Origin: Mycobacteriaceae bacterium
Lineage (GTDB): Bacteria > Actinomycetota > Actinomycetes > Mycobacteriales > Mycobacteriaceae
Length of the DNA: 37,142 nucleotides
NCBI GenBank assembly: GCA_029979305.1
Contig: JAPOHV010000003.1
Coordinates: 1 to 37,142, forward strand
Reading direction: 5' to 3'
Shown: piece by piece, positions 9,923-19,200 of the stretch
How positions within the stretch are numbered: position 1 is the stretch's first letter
How the letters are laid out: each line of letters opens with the position of its first letter
The notes under the pieces: model-generated
Database searches by the model: none
Seen by the model: only the letters and a program-made list of their open reading frames with translations
What the model was told of the DNA's origin: nothing
Program-made: the position numbers and the translations under genes

Positions 9923-9933
9923 CGCTCGCCCCG

Positions 9934-10911
9934 ATGTTCCCCCGGCAACGCCCGCGTCGGCTGCGCTCCACGCCAGCCCTGCGCCGGTTGGCCGCCGAAA
10001 CCTGCCTCGAGCCACGGCATCTGGTGCTGCCGATGTTCGTGGCCGACGGGATCGCCGAGCCTCGCGCGATCGCCGCCATGCCCGGGGTCTATCAACACAC
10101 CCGAGACTCGCTGCGTCGTGCCGCCGCCGGCGCGGTCGAGGCCGGTGTCGGCGGGCTGATGATCTTCGGGGTGCCGCGCGCTGGGGACAAGGACGCCACC
10201 GGTTCGTGCGGACTCCGCCCCGATGGAATTCTCAACGCCGCGTTGCGTGACCTCGCCGGTGACCTCGGCGACGCCACCGTGCTGATGGCTGACACCTGCC
10301 TGGACGAGTTCACTGACCACGGCCACTGCGGCGTCCTGGACTCCCACGGCCGGGTGGACAACGATGCGACCACGGCTCAGTACGCGAAACTTGCTGTAGC
10401 GCAGGCGGAATCCGGTGTGCACGTGGTAGGGCCGAGCGGAATGATGGACGGGCAGGTGGCTGCGATCCGCGACGGACTGGACTCCGCCGGGTTCACCGAC
10501 GTGGCGATCCTGGCCTATGCCGCCAAATACGCCTCAGCCCTGTACGGTCCGTTCAGGGACGCGGTCGGCTCCACGCTGACCGGGGACCGGCGCACCTACC
10601 AGCAGGACGGCGCCAACGCCCGCGAGGCGGTGCGGGAGATCCTGCTCGACATCGAAGAGGGCGCCGACATGGTGATGGTCAAACCCGCGCTGGGCTATCT
10701 GGACATCGTTGCCGCCGCCGCCGAGGTGTCCCCGGTTCCGGTCGCGGCCTACCAGGTGTCGGGGGAGTACTCGATGATCAGCGCCGCCGCGGCCAACGGC
10801 TGGGTGGACGGCCGGGCCGCCGCGCTGGAGTCGCTGACCAGCATCCGGAGGGCCGGCGCCGACATCGTGCTGACCTACTGGGCCGTCGACGCCGCGGGCT
10901 GGCTCACGTGA
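9934..10911 (+). CDS. hemB: delta-aminolevulinic acid dehydratase
   Basis: RRLRSTPALRRL, LMADTCLDEFTDHGHCGVL, ADMVMVKPALGYLDIV; cysteine-containing metal-site motif. Confidence 0.98.
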   Translation: MFPRQRPRRLRSTPALRRLAAETCLEPRHLVLPMFVADGIAEPRAIAAMPGVYQHTRDSLRRAAAGAVEAGVGGLMIFGVPRAGDKDATGSCGLRPDGILNAALRDLAGDLGDATVLMADTCLDEFTDHGHCGVLDSHGRVDNDATTAQYAKLAVAQAESGVHVVGPSGMMDGQVAAIRDGLDSAGFTDVAILAYAAKYASALYGPFRDAVGSTLTGDRRTYQQDGANAREAVREILLDIEEGADMVMVKPALGYLDIVAAAAEVSPVPVAAYQVSGEYSMISAAAANGWVDGRAAALESLTSIRRAGADIVLTYWAVDAAGWLT

Positions 10912-11336
10912 GCGCCGCGCCCCAGCCACCTTCCGGCACCCCCGAGCGGCCGGCCGACGTCGACACCGGCTTCTGGATCTGGCTCGCCGCCGTCCCGCTG
11001 CTGGTGATCGGCCAGCTCGCCGATGCCTACGCCGCGGCCGAGGCGGCGGGCAACTCGAACCTGTTCATCGTGACGGCCTTCATCGCCGCCATCATCGGCA
11101 GCGTGGTGATCGGTTTACTGGCGTTGCTGCGGGCGGGTAATCGCTGGGCCCGCTCGCTGTTGACCACCGGCGGGATGATCACGATTTTCCTCACCATGGT
11201 CAACCTGCTGACCACCGCACGGCCGCCCGTCCCGGCGATCATCTACGCGGTGACCGGCATTTTCGGTGCGGTCTTCATCGCCGGCGGGATCTACCTGTTG
11301 CACCGGCCGGACGCGCAGCGGTACTTCGTCCGCTGA
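10908..11336 (+). CDS. conserved mycobacterial membrane protein
   Basis: Several hydrophobic segments; GTG start overlaps the hemB stop by 4 nt (GTGA). Confidence 0.8.
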   Translation: MSAAPQPPSGTPERPADVDTGFWIWLAAVPLLVIGQLADAYAAAEAAGNSNLFIVTAFIAAIIGSVVIGLLALLRAGNRWARSLLTTGGMITIFLTMVNLLTTARPPVPAIIYAVTGIFGAVFIAGGIYLLHRPDAQRYFVR

Positions 11337-11386
11337 ACTGCCCGGTCCGGCTCGCGGCGCGGCCACACGGATAGGCTTGACCCACC

Positions 11387-11815
11387 ATGACCGCCCCCGA
11401 CTACCGGCCCAACGCCGTCCGCGCCGCCTACTGGCTGCTGACGGCCGCCGCGGTTCTGCTGATCGTCGGCGGACTGCTGGCGGCGTTCATGAGTTTCGAT
11501 GCGCTACGCCAGGCGGCACCCCCGACGGTCTCCGACGAGGCAGTGCGTTCCTATGCCCGGCTGTACCGGGGCGGGGGAGTCCTGTTCGCCGTCGCGGGCC
11601 TCGCGCTGGCGTGGTTCGCCGGCCGGGCCCGCGACCGCGACCCGCGGGCCCGCCGGGCAGCCATCACGCTGGGGCTGGTCGTCGTGGTCCTGGTTGCGCT
11701 TGCCGCGGTGTTCTCCGGGACGCACATCCTGTCGCTGCTCAGCCTGCTGGCGATCATCCTCGCCACACTGCTGCTGAGCCGGCCCGGCGTGATCGAGTGG
11801 TACGCCGGTGAATGA
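11387..11815 (+). CDS. conserved membrane protein
   Basis: Four apparent TM segments (AAYWLLTAAAVLLIVGGLLAAF..., ITLGLVVVVLVALAAVFSG...); TAGGCT element 9 nt before the ATG. Confidence 0.78.
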   Translation: MTAPDYRPNAVRAAYWLLTAAAVLLIVGGLLAAFMSFDALRQAAPPTVSDEAVRSYARLYRGGGVLFAVAGLALAWFAGRARDRDPRARRAAITLGLVVVVLVALAAVFSGTHILSLLSLLAIILATLLLSRPGVIEWYAGE

Positions 11816-12320
11816 CGAACCCGCGGCACCGCTGTTCTTCGAGGCCGGCGCCAGTTGGCGGTGGCTGCTGGCAGGACCCGCCGCCGCGCTGGCCATGGTG
11901 TTCGTCCAGTGGCGGGCCGGTCTCGGCTTTCCGCTGACGGTGCCGCTGCTGTTCCTGGTGCTGGTCTCCGGGTTCCTGGGCCTGCAGGTCAAGGCCGCGC
12001 GGATCCACACCAGCGTCGAACTGACGCCCGAGACGCTGCGGGAGGGCACCGAGGTCCTGCCGGTGAACCAGATCGTCGAGGTCTACCCGGAACCGGAGAC
12101 CCCGGCCACCTCGCCCGGTCCGATGCAGAACTGGCGGGTCAGGGCCAGCCCGCCGAAGGAGGGCTGGCAGGCCTCGAGGACCCTCGGCGAGTTGTCCGGA
12201 GTGCCCCGGGGGCGCACTCCGATCGGCTTGCGGCTGGCCGGGGACCGGGTGGCCCAGGCCTGGGCGCGCGATCATGAGGCGCTGCGAGCCGAACTCGTCC
12301 GCCTGGTGGAGTCGCGGTGA
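11808..12320 (+). CDS. conserved membrane-anchored protein of unknown function
   Basis: Two N-terminal TM segments then a soluble domain; overlaps the previous ORF by 8 bp. Confidence 0.78.
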   Translation: MNDEPAAPLFFEAGASWRWLLAGPAAALAMVFVQWRAGLGFPLTVPLLFLVLVSGFLGLQVKAARIHTSVELTPETLREGTEVLPVNQIVEVYPEPETPATSPGPMQNWRVRASPPKEGWQASRTLGELSGVPRGRTPIGLRLAGDRVAQAWARDHEALRAELVRLVESR

Positions 12321-12592
12321 CGCGGCGCCCGGCCCGCAGGCACGTCGTCCAACTCCTGCTGGCCGTCCCGGCCGCGGCCGGCGCCCTGCTGTCCTGGCTG
12401 AACGTGACCAGCCTGGTCGATGTCGCACCGGTCACCGAAGGTCAGCCGGCCACGGTCTCGGTGGTCTACGACCCGCCACTGATGCTGCTGGCCTGGGTGC
12501 TGGCGACGACTGCGGGCGTGCTGGCCGTGCTGGGGGCTGCCGGACTGCGCCGGGCGCACTCCGGAAACAATCTTGCCGCATATACCCCCTAG
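12317..12592 (+). CDS. small two-TM membrane protein
   Basis: TRRPARRHVVQLLLAVPAAAGALLSWL...PLMLLAWVLATTAGVLAVLGAAGL; GTGA overlap with the preceding gene. Confidence 0.72.
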   Translation: MTRRPARRHVVQLLLAVPAAAGALLSWLNVTSLVDVAPVTEGQPATVSVVYDPPLMLLAWVLATTAGVLAVLGAAGLRRAHSGNNLAAYTP

Positions 12593-12608
12593 GGGTATAG
12601 TCGTCGGC
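12573..12608 (+). promoter_or_regulatory. predicted leaderless sigA-type promoter of the copper ATPase
   Basis: TTGCCG (12573-12578), 17-bp spacer, TATAGT (12596-12601), 7 nt to the ATG at 12609. Confidence 0.65.
12581..12599. promoter_or_regulatory. copper-responsive-type operator palindrome (CsoR/RicR-like)
   Basis: TATACCCC-CTA-GGGGTATA, perfect 8-bp arms, upstream of a copper ATPase. Confidence 0.75.
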
Positions 12609-14753
12609 ATGACCACAACGGATCTCAAGCTCACCGGGATGAGTTGCGCCTCCTGCGCGGCCCGGATCGAGCGCAGCCTCAACGGGCTCGACGGGGTGCA
12701 GGCTTCGGTCAACTTCGCCGTCGAGCAGGCCCACGTCGAACACGGCCCGCAGACCACCGCCGCCGAACTGGTGCGCGCCGTGGAATCCACCGGCTACCAC
12801 GCCGCGGTCATCGACCATGCCGCGCACGCCCACGGCGGGCATGACGACCATATGGGCCACGACGTACCGCAGGACCAGCTGCGGCCCCGGCTGATCGGCT
12901 CGGCAGTGCTCGCGGTGCCGGTGCTGGCCCTGTCGATGCTGCCCGCCTGGCAGTTTCCGGGCTGGCAGTGGCTGGTGCTGACGCTGACCACGCCGATCGT
13001 CGTCTGGGGCGGCTACCCGTTCCACAAGGCGGCGCTCAACAGCGCCCGGCACGGCACCTCGACCATGGACACGCTGGTGTCCATCGGCACCCTGTCGGCC
13101 TACCTGTGGTCGGTGGTCGCGGTTGCGGGCGGCGCCGGCCACGGGCACGGACACGGCCACCTCTACTTCGAGGTCGCCGCAGCGGTGACGGTGTTCCTGC
13201 TGGCGGGCCGCTACGCCGAGGCCAAGGCCAAGCGATCGGCGGGCTCGGCGCTGCGGGCACTGCTGTCGCTGGGCGCCAAGGATGCCGTCGTGCTGCGCGA
13301 CGGCGCCGAAGTCCGGATACCCGCCGACACGCTTGCGGTCGGCGACGTGATCGTGGTGCGCCCCGGTGAACGGGTGGCCACCGACGGCGTCGTCGTCGAG
13401 GGCTCCTCCGCGCTGGACACCTCGGCGATGACCGGCGAGTCGGTGCCGGTCGACGTCAGCCCCGGAGACGAGGTCCTCGGCGGCTCGGTGAACACGTTCG
13501 GTCGAATCCTGCTGCGCGCCAATCGGGTCGGTGCCGACACTCAGCTCTCCCGGATGGCACTGATGGTGGCCCAGGCTCAGGGCGGCAAGGCCTCCATCCA
13601 GCGGCTCGCCGACCGGGTCTCGGCGGTGTTCGTGCCCGCGGTGCTGGTGATTGCGGCGCTCACGCTGGCGGGCTGGCTGCTGACCGGCCATTCGGCGGCG
13701 GAGGCATTCACCGCGGCGGTGGCCGTGCTGATCATCGCCTGCCCGTGTGCGCTGGGGTTGGCCACGCCGACGGCGATCCTCGTCGGCACCGGACGCGGCG
13801 CCCAACTCGGCGTGCTGATCAAGGAACCGCAGGTCCTCGAGACCGTCAGCGGGATCGACACCGTCGTTCTGGACAAGACCGGCACCGTCACCACCGGCGC
13901 GATGACCGTCGAGCGCATCGACGCCGAACCGGGGGAGGACGTCGATCTGATCCTGGCCCGCGCGGCCGCGGTGGAGTCGGCTTCCGAGCATCCGGTCGCG
14001 GCCGCCGTCGTCGCCGTGGCCCGGGAGCGCGGCGTCGCGACCCCGCCGGTCACGGATTTCGTCAACGAGCCGGGAACCGGTGTGCGTGGCGTCGTCGACG
14101 GAGTCGGGGTGCAGGTGGCCCGTGCGCCGGACAGCGACGGGCGCACCAGTGTCGCGGTGACCTGGGAGGGCCGCCGGCGCGGGGTGATCCGGCTGTCCGA
14201 CGGCGTCAAGCCGACCAGCGCCCCGGCGATCGCGGAGTTGAAAGCCATGGGAATCACCCCGGTGCTGCTGACCGGCGACAACCAGGCGGTCGCCGGCCGG
14301 GTGGCTGCCGAGGTCGGTATCGCCGAAGCCGATGTCATCGCCGGAGTCCTGCCGTCGCAGAAGGCCGAGGCGGTCTCCCGGCTGCAGGCCGCCGGCCGCA
14401 AGGTCGCGATGGTCGGCGACGGGGTCAACGACTCGGTGGCGCTGGCCACTGCCGACATCGGCATGGCGATGGGCACCGGCACCGACGCGGCGATCGAGGC
14501 CGGCGACATCACCCTGGTCCGGGGTGACCTGGGCACCGTGCCGACCGCCCTGCAGTTGTCCGCGCGCACCCTGCGCACCATCAAGCAGAACCTGTTCTGG
14601 GCTTTCGGGTACAACGTCGCCGCCATCCCGCTGGCCGCGCTGGGCCTGCTCAACCCGATGATCGCAGGCGCGGCGATGGCGCTCTCCTCGGTGCTGGTGG
14701 TCTCCAACAGTCTGCGCCTGAAGCGCTTCCGGGCCGTCTCCGCCCGAGCGTGA
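12609..14753 (+). CDS. heavy-metal (copper) translocating P1B-type ATPase
   Basis: N-terminal HMA GMSCASCAARIERSLNGLDGV, CPC motif IIACPCALGLATPTAIL, DKTGTVTTG, GDGVNDSVAL; His-rich segments. Confidence 0.97.
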   Translation: MTTTDLKLTGMSCASCAARIERSLNGLDGVQASVNFAVEQAHVEHGPQTTAAELVRAVESTGYHAAVIDHAAHAHGGHDDHMGHDVPQDQLRPRLIGSAVLAVPVLALSMLPAWQFPGWQWLVLTLTTPIVVWGGYPFHKAALNSARHGTSTMDTLVSIGTLSAYLWSVVAVAGGAGHGHGHGHLYFEVAAAVTVFLLAGRYAEAKAKRSAGSALRALLSLGAKDAVVLRDGAEVRIPADTLAVGDVIVVRPGERVATDGVVVEGSSALDTSAMTGESVPVDVSPGDEVLGGSVNTFGRILLRANRVGADTQLSRMALMVAQAQGGKASIQRLADRVSAVFVPAVLVIAALTLAGWLLTGHSAAEAFTAAVAVLIIACPCALGLATPTAILVGTGRGAQLGVLIKEPQVLETVSGIDTVVLDKTGTVTTGAMTVERIDAEPGEDVDLILARAAAVESASEHPVAAAVVAVARERGVATPPVTDFVNEPGTGVRGVVDGVGVQVARAPDSDGRTSVAVTWEGRRRGVIRLSDGVKPTSAPAIAELKAMGITPVLLTGDNQAVAGRVAAEVGIAEADVIAGVLPSQKAEAVSRLQAAGRKVAMVGDGVNDSVALATADIGMAMGTGTDAAIEAGDITLVRGDLGTVPTALQLSARTLRTIKQNLFWAFGYNVAAIPLAALGLLNPMIAGAAMALSSVLVVSNSLRLKRFRAVSARA

Positions 14754-14759
14754 GTCCGG

Positions 14760-14788
14760 TTGGTACAAAGTTCATAATCTGTAACACT
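14760..14788 (+). promoter_or_regulatory. predicted leaderless promoter of the MpaB-like oxygenase gene
   Basis: TTGGTA (14760-14765), 17-bp spacer, AACACT (14783-14788), 7 nt to the ATG at 14796; small palindrome AACA-C-TGTT over the -10. Confidence 0.45.
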
Positions 14789-14795
14789 GTTCCGC

Positions 14796-15677
14796 ATGAC
14801 CGAACTCGCCCAGACCCCCACCCCCGGCACCGAGGCCCTGCCGTTGGGCCCCGACTCGCTGGTCTGGAAGTACTTCGGCGACCGGAGGATCGCCCTGGTC
14901 GGCCCGCGACCGGCGGTGCTGCAGAACATGCTCGCCGAACTCGGCCAGGGCGTGCAGGACCACTCGGTCTTCTTCGCCGACACCGCGGCGCGGATCAAAC
15001 GGTCGCTGCCGCCGATCTACCGGACGGTCTACGGCAGCGATGACACCAACGCCGGCGGTCAGGTGCGGGACTTCCACCGCAACATCAATGGTGAGCTGCC
15101 GGCCGAATACGCCAATGATTCCAATGGCGGCCGCTACCACGCGCTGGACCCGGACACCTACTTCTGGGCGCACGCCACGTTCTTCGACCAGGTTCTCTAT
15201 CTGACCGACACCTTCATCCGCCGGCTGACGCACTCCGAGAAGGAGCAGATGTACGCCGAGTCCAAAACCTGGTACCGCCGCTACGGGGTCAGCGACCGGC
15301 CGATGCCCGCCGACTACGCGGCGTTCGAAAAATACTGGGAGCACATGGTCGACGACGTACTCGTCGGCCACCGCACCGCGAAGTACGGCGTCGGCTATGT
15401 CACCAAGGGCTTCCCGCGGCCCAAGGGTGTCTCGCCGCTGGTGTGGAAGGCCGTCGCCCCGGTGTTCAATCCGCTGGCAGCCTTCCTCACCACCGGCGGC
15501 ATGCCGCCACGAACCCGCGAGATCCTGGGGCTGCCATGGGACGACCGCAGCGAGCGTCGATATCAGCGCTTCGCCGCGCTGTGCCGCTCCCGGGCGGCGA
15601 ACTGGGCCTGGGAGCGGCTGCCGATGAAACTTCGCTACGTGCCCTATGCCAGAGAGGGATTCGCCCGGCATGGCTGA
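14796..15677 (+). CDS. oxygenase MpaB-family (DUF2236, latex-clearing-protein-like) protein
   Basis: [24 protein letters not shown]...[26 protein letters not shown]2236 pattern. Confidence 0.88.
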   Translation: MTELAQTPTPGTEALPLGPDSLVWKYFGDRRIALVGPRPAVLQNMLAELGQGVQDHSVFFADTAARIKRSLPPIYRTVYGSDDTNAGGQVRDFHRNINGELPAEYANDSNGGRYHALDPDTYFWAHATFFDQVLYLTDTFIRRLTHSEKEQMYAESKTWYRRYGVSDRPMPADYAAFEKYWEHMVDDVLVGHRTAKYGVGYVTKGFPRPKGVSPLVWKAVAPVFNPLAAFLTTGGMPPRTREILGLPWDDRSERRYQRFAALCRSRAANWAWERLPMKLRYVPYAREGFARHG

Positions 15678-16257
15678 GGCCGCGACCGCGGCGATCCTGG
15701 ACGCCGCACTGGCCGAATTCGACCGTCACGGCATCCGCAAGGTTGCCCTCGACGACGTCGCCCGCCGCGCCGGAGTGAGCCGCACCACGATCTACCGCCG
15801 GTTCGCAAGTCGCGACGACCTGGTGGCCGCCGTGATGGACCGGGAGAACGCCCGGCTGTTCACCGAAATCGCCACGGAACTCACATCGGCACGCCCGCGG
15901 TCCAACTACTACGTCGAGGCCTTCACCTCGGCGATATTGCGCACCCGCCGACACCGTGTTCTCGGCCGGATCATCACCGACGAACCGGCGCTGAGCCTGC
16001 AGTTGGCCGGCCGGCACTACGGCGCTGCCGTGGCCCGCATCGAGGCAGCCCTGCAGCTGATCTTCCCGCCCGGTTTCGCCGAGCGGATCGGGCCGCAGGC
16101 GGTGCGGGAACTTGCCGACTGCATCTGGCGATACGCGATGATGCTGCTGTTGCTGCCCAGTGACGAACCGCTCGAAACGGCCGATCAGATCAGGGATTTC
16201 GCAACCAGACACTTCCTGCCGAGCCTTCCCGAAGCTCTGCGCACCGTCCCCGTCTAA
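15670..16257 (+). CDS. TetR/AcrR family transcriptional regulator
   Basis: [53 protein letters not shown] at 15670 overlaps the upstream stop. Confidence 0.95.
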   Translation: MAEAATAAILDAALAEFDRHGIRKVALDDVARRAGVSRTTIYRRFASRDDLVAAVMDRENARLFTEIATELTSARPRSNYYVEAFTSAILRTRRHRVLGRIITDEPALSLQLAGRHYGAAVARIEAALQLIFPPGFAERIGPQAVRELADCIWRYAMMLLLLPSDEPLETADQIRDFATRHFLPSLPEALRTVPV

Positions 16258-16793
16258 CCGCCGAGCATCAGCGTCAGGCCGTCGTGACCGCGATCGAGCT
16301 CCACCAGATCCGGGCAGCGGCGGCGCAGTTCGCCGAGCAGTCGCAGTCGCAGCGTGTACTCCGCGGCGGGACAGTGCTCGCAGGCCCCGCCGAGTTGCAC
16401 CGCCACCGCGTCACCGCCGGCCTGCCGCGCCGTCGCCGAACCACCGTGCGAGCGCACGAAGTCGCCGACCGATCCGGACAGCAGATCCTCCGTGACGTGG
16501 GCCAGCACCTCGCCGGGTGCGGGCTCGATCATCCAGCCGGCCGGATCGGCCAGCGCCTCGCGCAGCGCGGACTGCACGGCTGCCCCTTCACTCGTCCAGG
16601 ACAGCCCCTCGCGCAGCCACAGCCACACTGCGCTGTGCTCCACCAGTGCGTCGGACAGCGTTGCGTCGCTGAGCATCTCACCAAGCCGGGCCGGCGCCCA
16701 CCGCACTCGGCCGACCGTCAGGATGCCCGCGGGCACCACCCAGCGCACCGCCCGGTCGTCGCCGGCGACCCGTTCGGCGTGGATGGCGATCAC
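16254..16793 (-). CDS. NifU C-terminal-domain protein coupled to feoB
   Basis: [52 protein letters not shown] with the CxxC of NifU/Nfu scaffolds; GTG start overlaps the feoB stop (GTGA). Confidence 0.82.
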   Translation of the reverse strand: MIAIHAERVAGDDRAVRWVVPAGILTVGRVRWAPARLGEMLSDATLSDALVEHSAVWLWLREGLSWTSEGAAVQSALREALADPAGWMIEPAPGEVLAHVTEDLLSGSVGDFVRSHGGSATARQAGGDAVAVQLGGACEHCPAAEYTLRLRLLGELRRRCPDLVELDRGHDGLTLMLGG

Positions 16794-18748
16794 GTCAACG
16801 CGGCGACGATGGTTCGGGCCGCAAGCGCCATGACCCACGCGAGGGCGAACATGTAACCGAAGGCCAGGGCCGGCCACTTCCACGAACCGCTCTCCCGGCG
16901 CAGCACCGCCACCGTCGACATGCACTGCAACGCGTACATGAAGAAGACCAACAGCGCAGCGATGGTGGGCGCATCGAACAGTGTCCGGCCTGTCTCGGGC
17001 CCGTTCCGGACCGTCATGTCCCGCAGCGCCTGAGCCGGTTCCTCCGGGTTTTCCGCCGCCGCCACCTGGCCGAGAGTCGCGACGAACACCTCGCGGGCGG
17101 CCAGTGACGAGAGGATCCCGATGTTGATGCGCCAGTCGAACCCCAGTGGCGAGAAGACCGGCTCCACCGCCTTGCCGACCGAGGCCGCGTAGGAGTGGTC
17201 GATGACGTAGGCCGCCACGGCGGCGCCGTCGCCGGTGTCGACACCGGCGGCGGTCATCTCGGCCTCGCTTCGCATCGGCAGGTTCAGCAGCACCCACAGC
17301 ACCACCGTCGTGGCCAGGATGATCGAGGTCACCTTGCGCAGGAACGCCGACGTCGCCGTCCACACCTCGGCGCCGACGTTGCGCAAGCGCGGAACCTGGT
17401 ACGGCGGCATCTCCATGTAGAACGGCAGCGTCGGCCCACTGCGCGAGGTGAATTTCTTGAACAGGGCCGCTGTCGCCATCGCGGACAACGCCCCGAAGAG
17501 GTAGAGCGCGAACATCACCACGCCGCGGGCGTTGAACAGCCCGACTCGGGCGTCAGACGGCAGCAGCAGGCTCACCAGCAGGATGTAGACCGGCAACCGC
17601 GCTGAGCAGGTCATCAGCGGAGCGCCCATCATGGTGGCCAGTCGATCGCGCGCCGACGGCAGCGACCGGGTCGCCATGATGCCGGGGATGGCACACGCGA
17701 ACGACGACAGCAGCGCAACGAACGCGCGGCCCTCCAGTCCGGCCCGGGCCATCACCCGGTCCATCAGGAACGCGGCGCGGGCCAGATAACCGGTGCCCTC
17801 CAGCAGCGCGATGAGCACGAACAGCAGGGCGATCTGCGGTACGAAGACCAGCACGCTGCCGACCCCGCCGATCACCGCCTGGGACAGGAAGGCCGACAGC
17901 CATCCGATGTGCACGTGCGCGGCGACCAGGCCGCCGAGCCAACCGAAGAACCGTTCCACGTAGTCCTGCAACGGCGCGGCGACGGTGAAGATGGTCTGGA
18001 AGAACACGAACATGGTGAGCAGGAAGATCGCGGTGCCGGCCACCGGGTGCAACACCACCGAGTCGATGAGGTGGGTGCGCTTGTCGATCGCGGGCAGCCG
18101 GTATCCCGACGATTCCAGCACCGAGTCCGCCCAGGCGGTCACCTCGGCGGGATCGGTGGGCGGCGGCACCACGGGCACGGTCCACGAGTCGAACCGGGCC
18201 ATCACGTGGCGCAGGTCGGCGAGACCGTCCCGATGACCTGCCACCACCGTCACCACCGGGACCCCGAGGGCGCGGGTGAGAGCCGCGATGTCCAGCCTGC
18301 CGTTACGGCGGGCGAGGTCATCGGTGAAGGTCAGCACCACACAGATCGGCAGGCCGGTCTGCTGCAGTTGGGCCAGCAGTCCCAGCGAGCGCCGCAGTGT
18401 CGTCGCGTTGAGCGTCACCAGGATGGCGTCGGGCACGTCCACCCGGAGGTTGTGGTGGTCGACGTCGAGGACGTCGACGACGATCTGCTCGTCCGGACTG
18501 ATCGGGTCCAGGCTGTAGGTGCCCGGCAGGTCTTCCAGGACGACGGTGTCGTGCTCGCCGAGACGCAGTGTGCCCTCGTAGCGGGCGACGGTGACGCCGG
18601 GGTAGTTGCCGGTCTTGGCGTGCAGCCCGGTGAGCGCGTTGAACAGAGTGGTCTTGCCCGAGTTGGGGCTGCCGACCACGGCGAAGCGGGTCAGTCCCCG
18701 GTTCTCGGCGGTTGTCGCGCCGCCGCCTCCGCAATGGGCGTCGCTCAT
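16790..18748 (-). CDS. feoB: ferrous iron transporter B
   Basis: VVGSPNSGKTTLFNALTG G1, EDLPGTYSL, followed by the Gate/FeoB_C membrane domain (FACAIPGIMATRSL). Confidence 0.97.
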   Translation of the reverse strand: MSDAHCGGGGATTAENRGLTRFAVVGSPNSGKTTLFNALTGLHAKTGNYPGVTVARYEGTLRLGEHDTVVLEDLPGTYSLDPISPDEQIVVDVLDVDHHNLRVDVPDAILVTLNATTLRRSLGLLAQLQQTGLPICVVLTFTDDLARRNGRLDIAALTRALGVPVVTVVAGHRDGLADLRHVMARFDSWTVPVVPPPTDPAEVTAWADSVLESSGYRLPAIDKRTHLIDSVVLHPVAGTAIFLLTMFVFFQTIFTVAAPLQDYVERFFGWLGGLVAAHVHIGWLSAFLSQAVIGGVGSVLVFVPQIALLFVLIALLEGTGYLARAAFLMDRVMARAGLEGRAFVALLSSFACAIPGIMATRSLPSARDRLATMMGAPLMTCSARLPVYILLVSLLLPSDARVGLFNARGVVMFALYLFGALSAMATAALFKKFTSRSGPTLPFYMEMPPYQVPRLRNVGAEVWTATSAFLRKVTSIILATTVVLWVLLNLPMRSEAEMTAAGVDTGDGAAVAAYVIDHSYAASVGKAVEPVFSPLGFDWRINIGILSSLAAREVFVATLGQVAAAENPEEPAQALRDMTVRNGPETGRTLFDAPTIAALLVFFMYALQCMSTVAVLRRESGSWKWPALAFGYMFALAWVMALAARTIVAALT

Positions 18749-18766
18749 CGGGGGCTCACCGGGGGC

Positions 18767-19063
18767 TCATCGGAGGGCCTCGATGTGGATGCCGCGCGCC
18801 TGTGCGCCGCGCAACGCTATCTCGTAGTCGCCGACGCGGTAGATCACCGGGTCACGCAGCGGCGCCCGCCGCACCATGGTGACCTCGACGCCGGGCACCA
18901 GGCCAAGGTCGAACAGCCGCCGGGCAGCACTGTCCTCGACGTCGTCGCCGTAACCGACCACTCGGCCACGTCCGCCGCGGCCCAGGTCGGCCAAGGTGAG
19001 CCGGTGCCCGGGCCCGGCGGCGGCCAGGCGGCGCCGACCCATGCGGTCGGAGACGGACGACAT
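18767..19063 (-). CDS. feoA: ferrous iron transport protein A
   Basis: SH3-like FeoA pattern RRLFDLGLVPGVEVTMVRRAPLRDPVIYRVGDYEIALR; upstream of feoB. Confidence 0.92.
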   Translation of the reverse strand: MSSVSDRMGRRRLAAAGPGHRLTLADLGRGGRGRVVGYGDDVEDSAARRLFDLGLVPGVEVTMVRRAPLRDPVIYRVGDYEIALRGAQARGIHIEALR

Positions 19064-19068
19064 GGAAG

Positions 19069-19087
19069 TTAGGGTAGCTTAACCAAC
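19069..19087. promoter_or_regulatory. IdeR/DtxR-like iron box upstream of feoA
   Basis: TTAGGGTAGCTTAACCAAC matches TTAGGTTAGGCTAACCTAA at 14 of 19 positions (hand count), 5 nt before the feoA start. Confidence 0.65.
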
Positions 19088-19200
19088 CTGCCTGCCGCCC
19101 GGCCCGTCCCGCCCCGCGGAACGCCGCCGACAGGCGCCGTGGCCCGTCCCGGTCAACCCCTCCAACGGATAGCCCGCCACCGGCTGGGACACTGGAATCC

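Noticed and set aside
12432-14768. 778-aa minus-strand ORF opposite the copper ATPase
   Set aside because: Low-complexity Arg/Gly/His/Gln-rich translation typical of antisense frames in high-GC DNA; the plus strand has clear ATPase motifs.
17909-19072. 387-aa plus-strand ORF opposite feoAB
   Set aside because: Antisense shadow of well-supported feoA/feoB.
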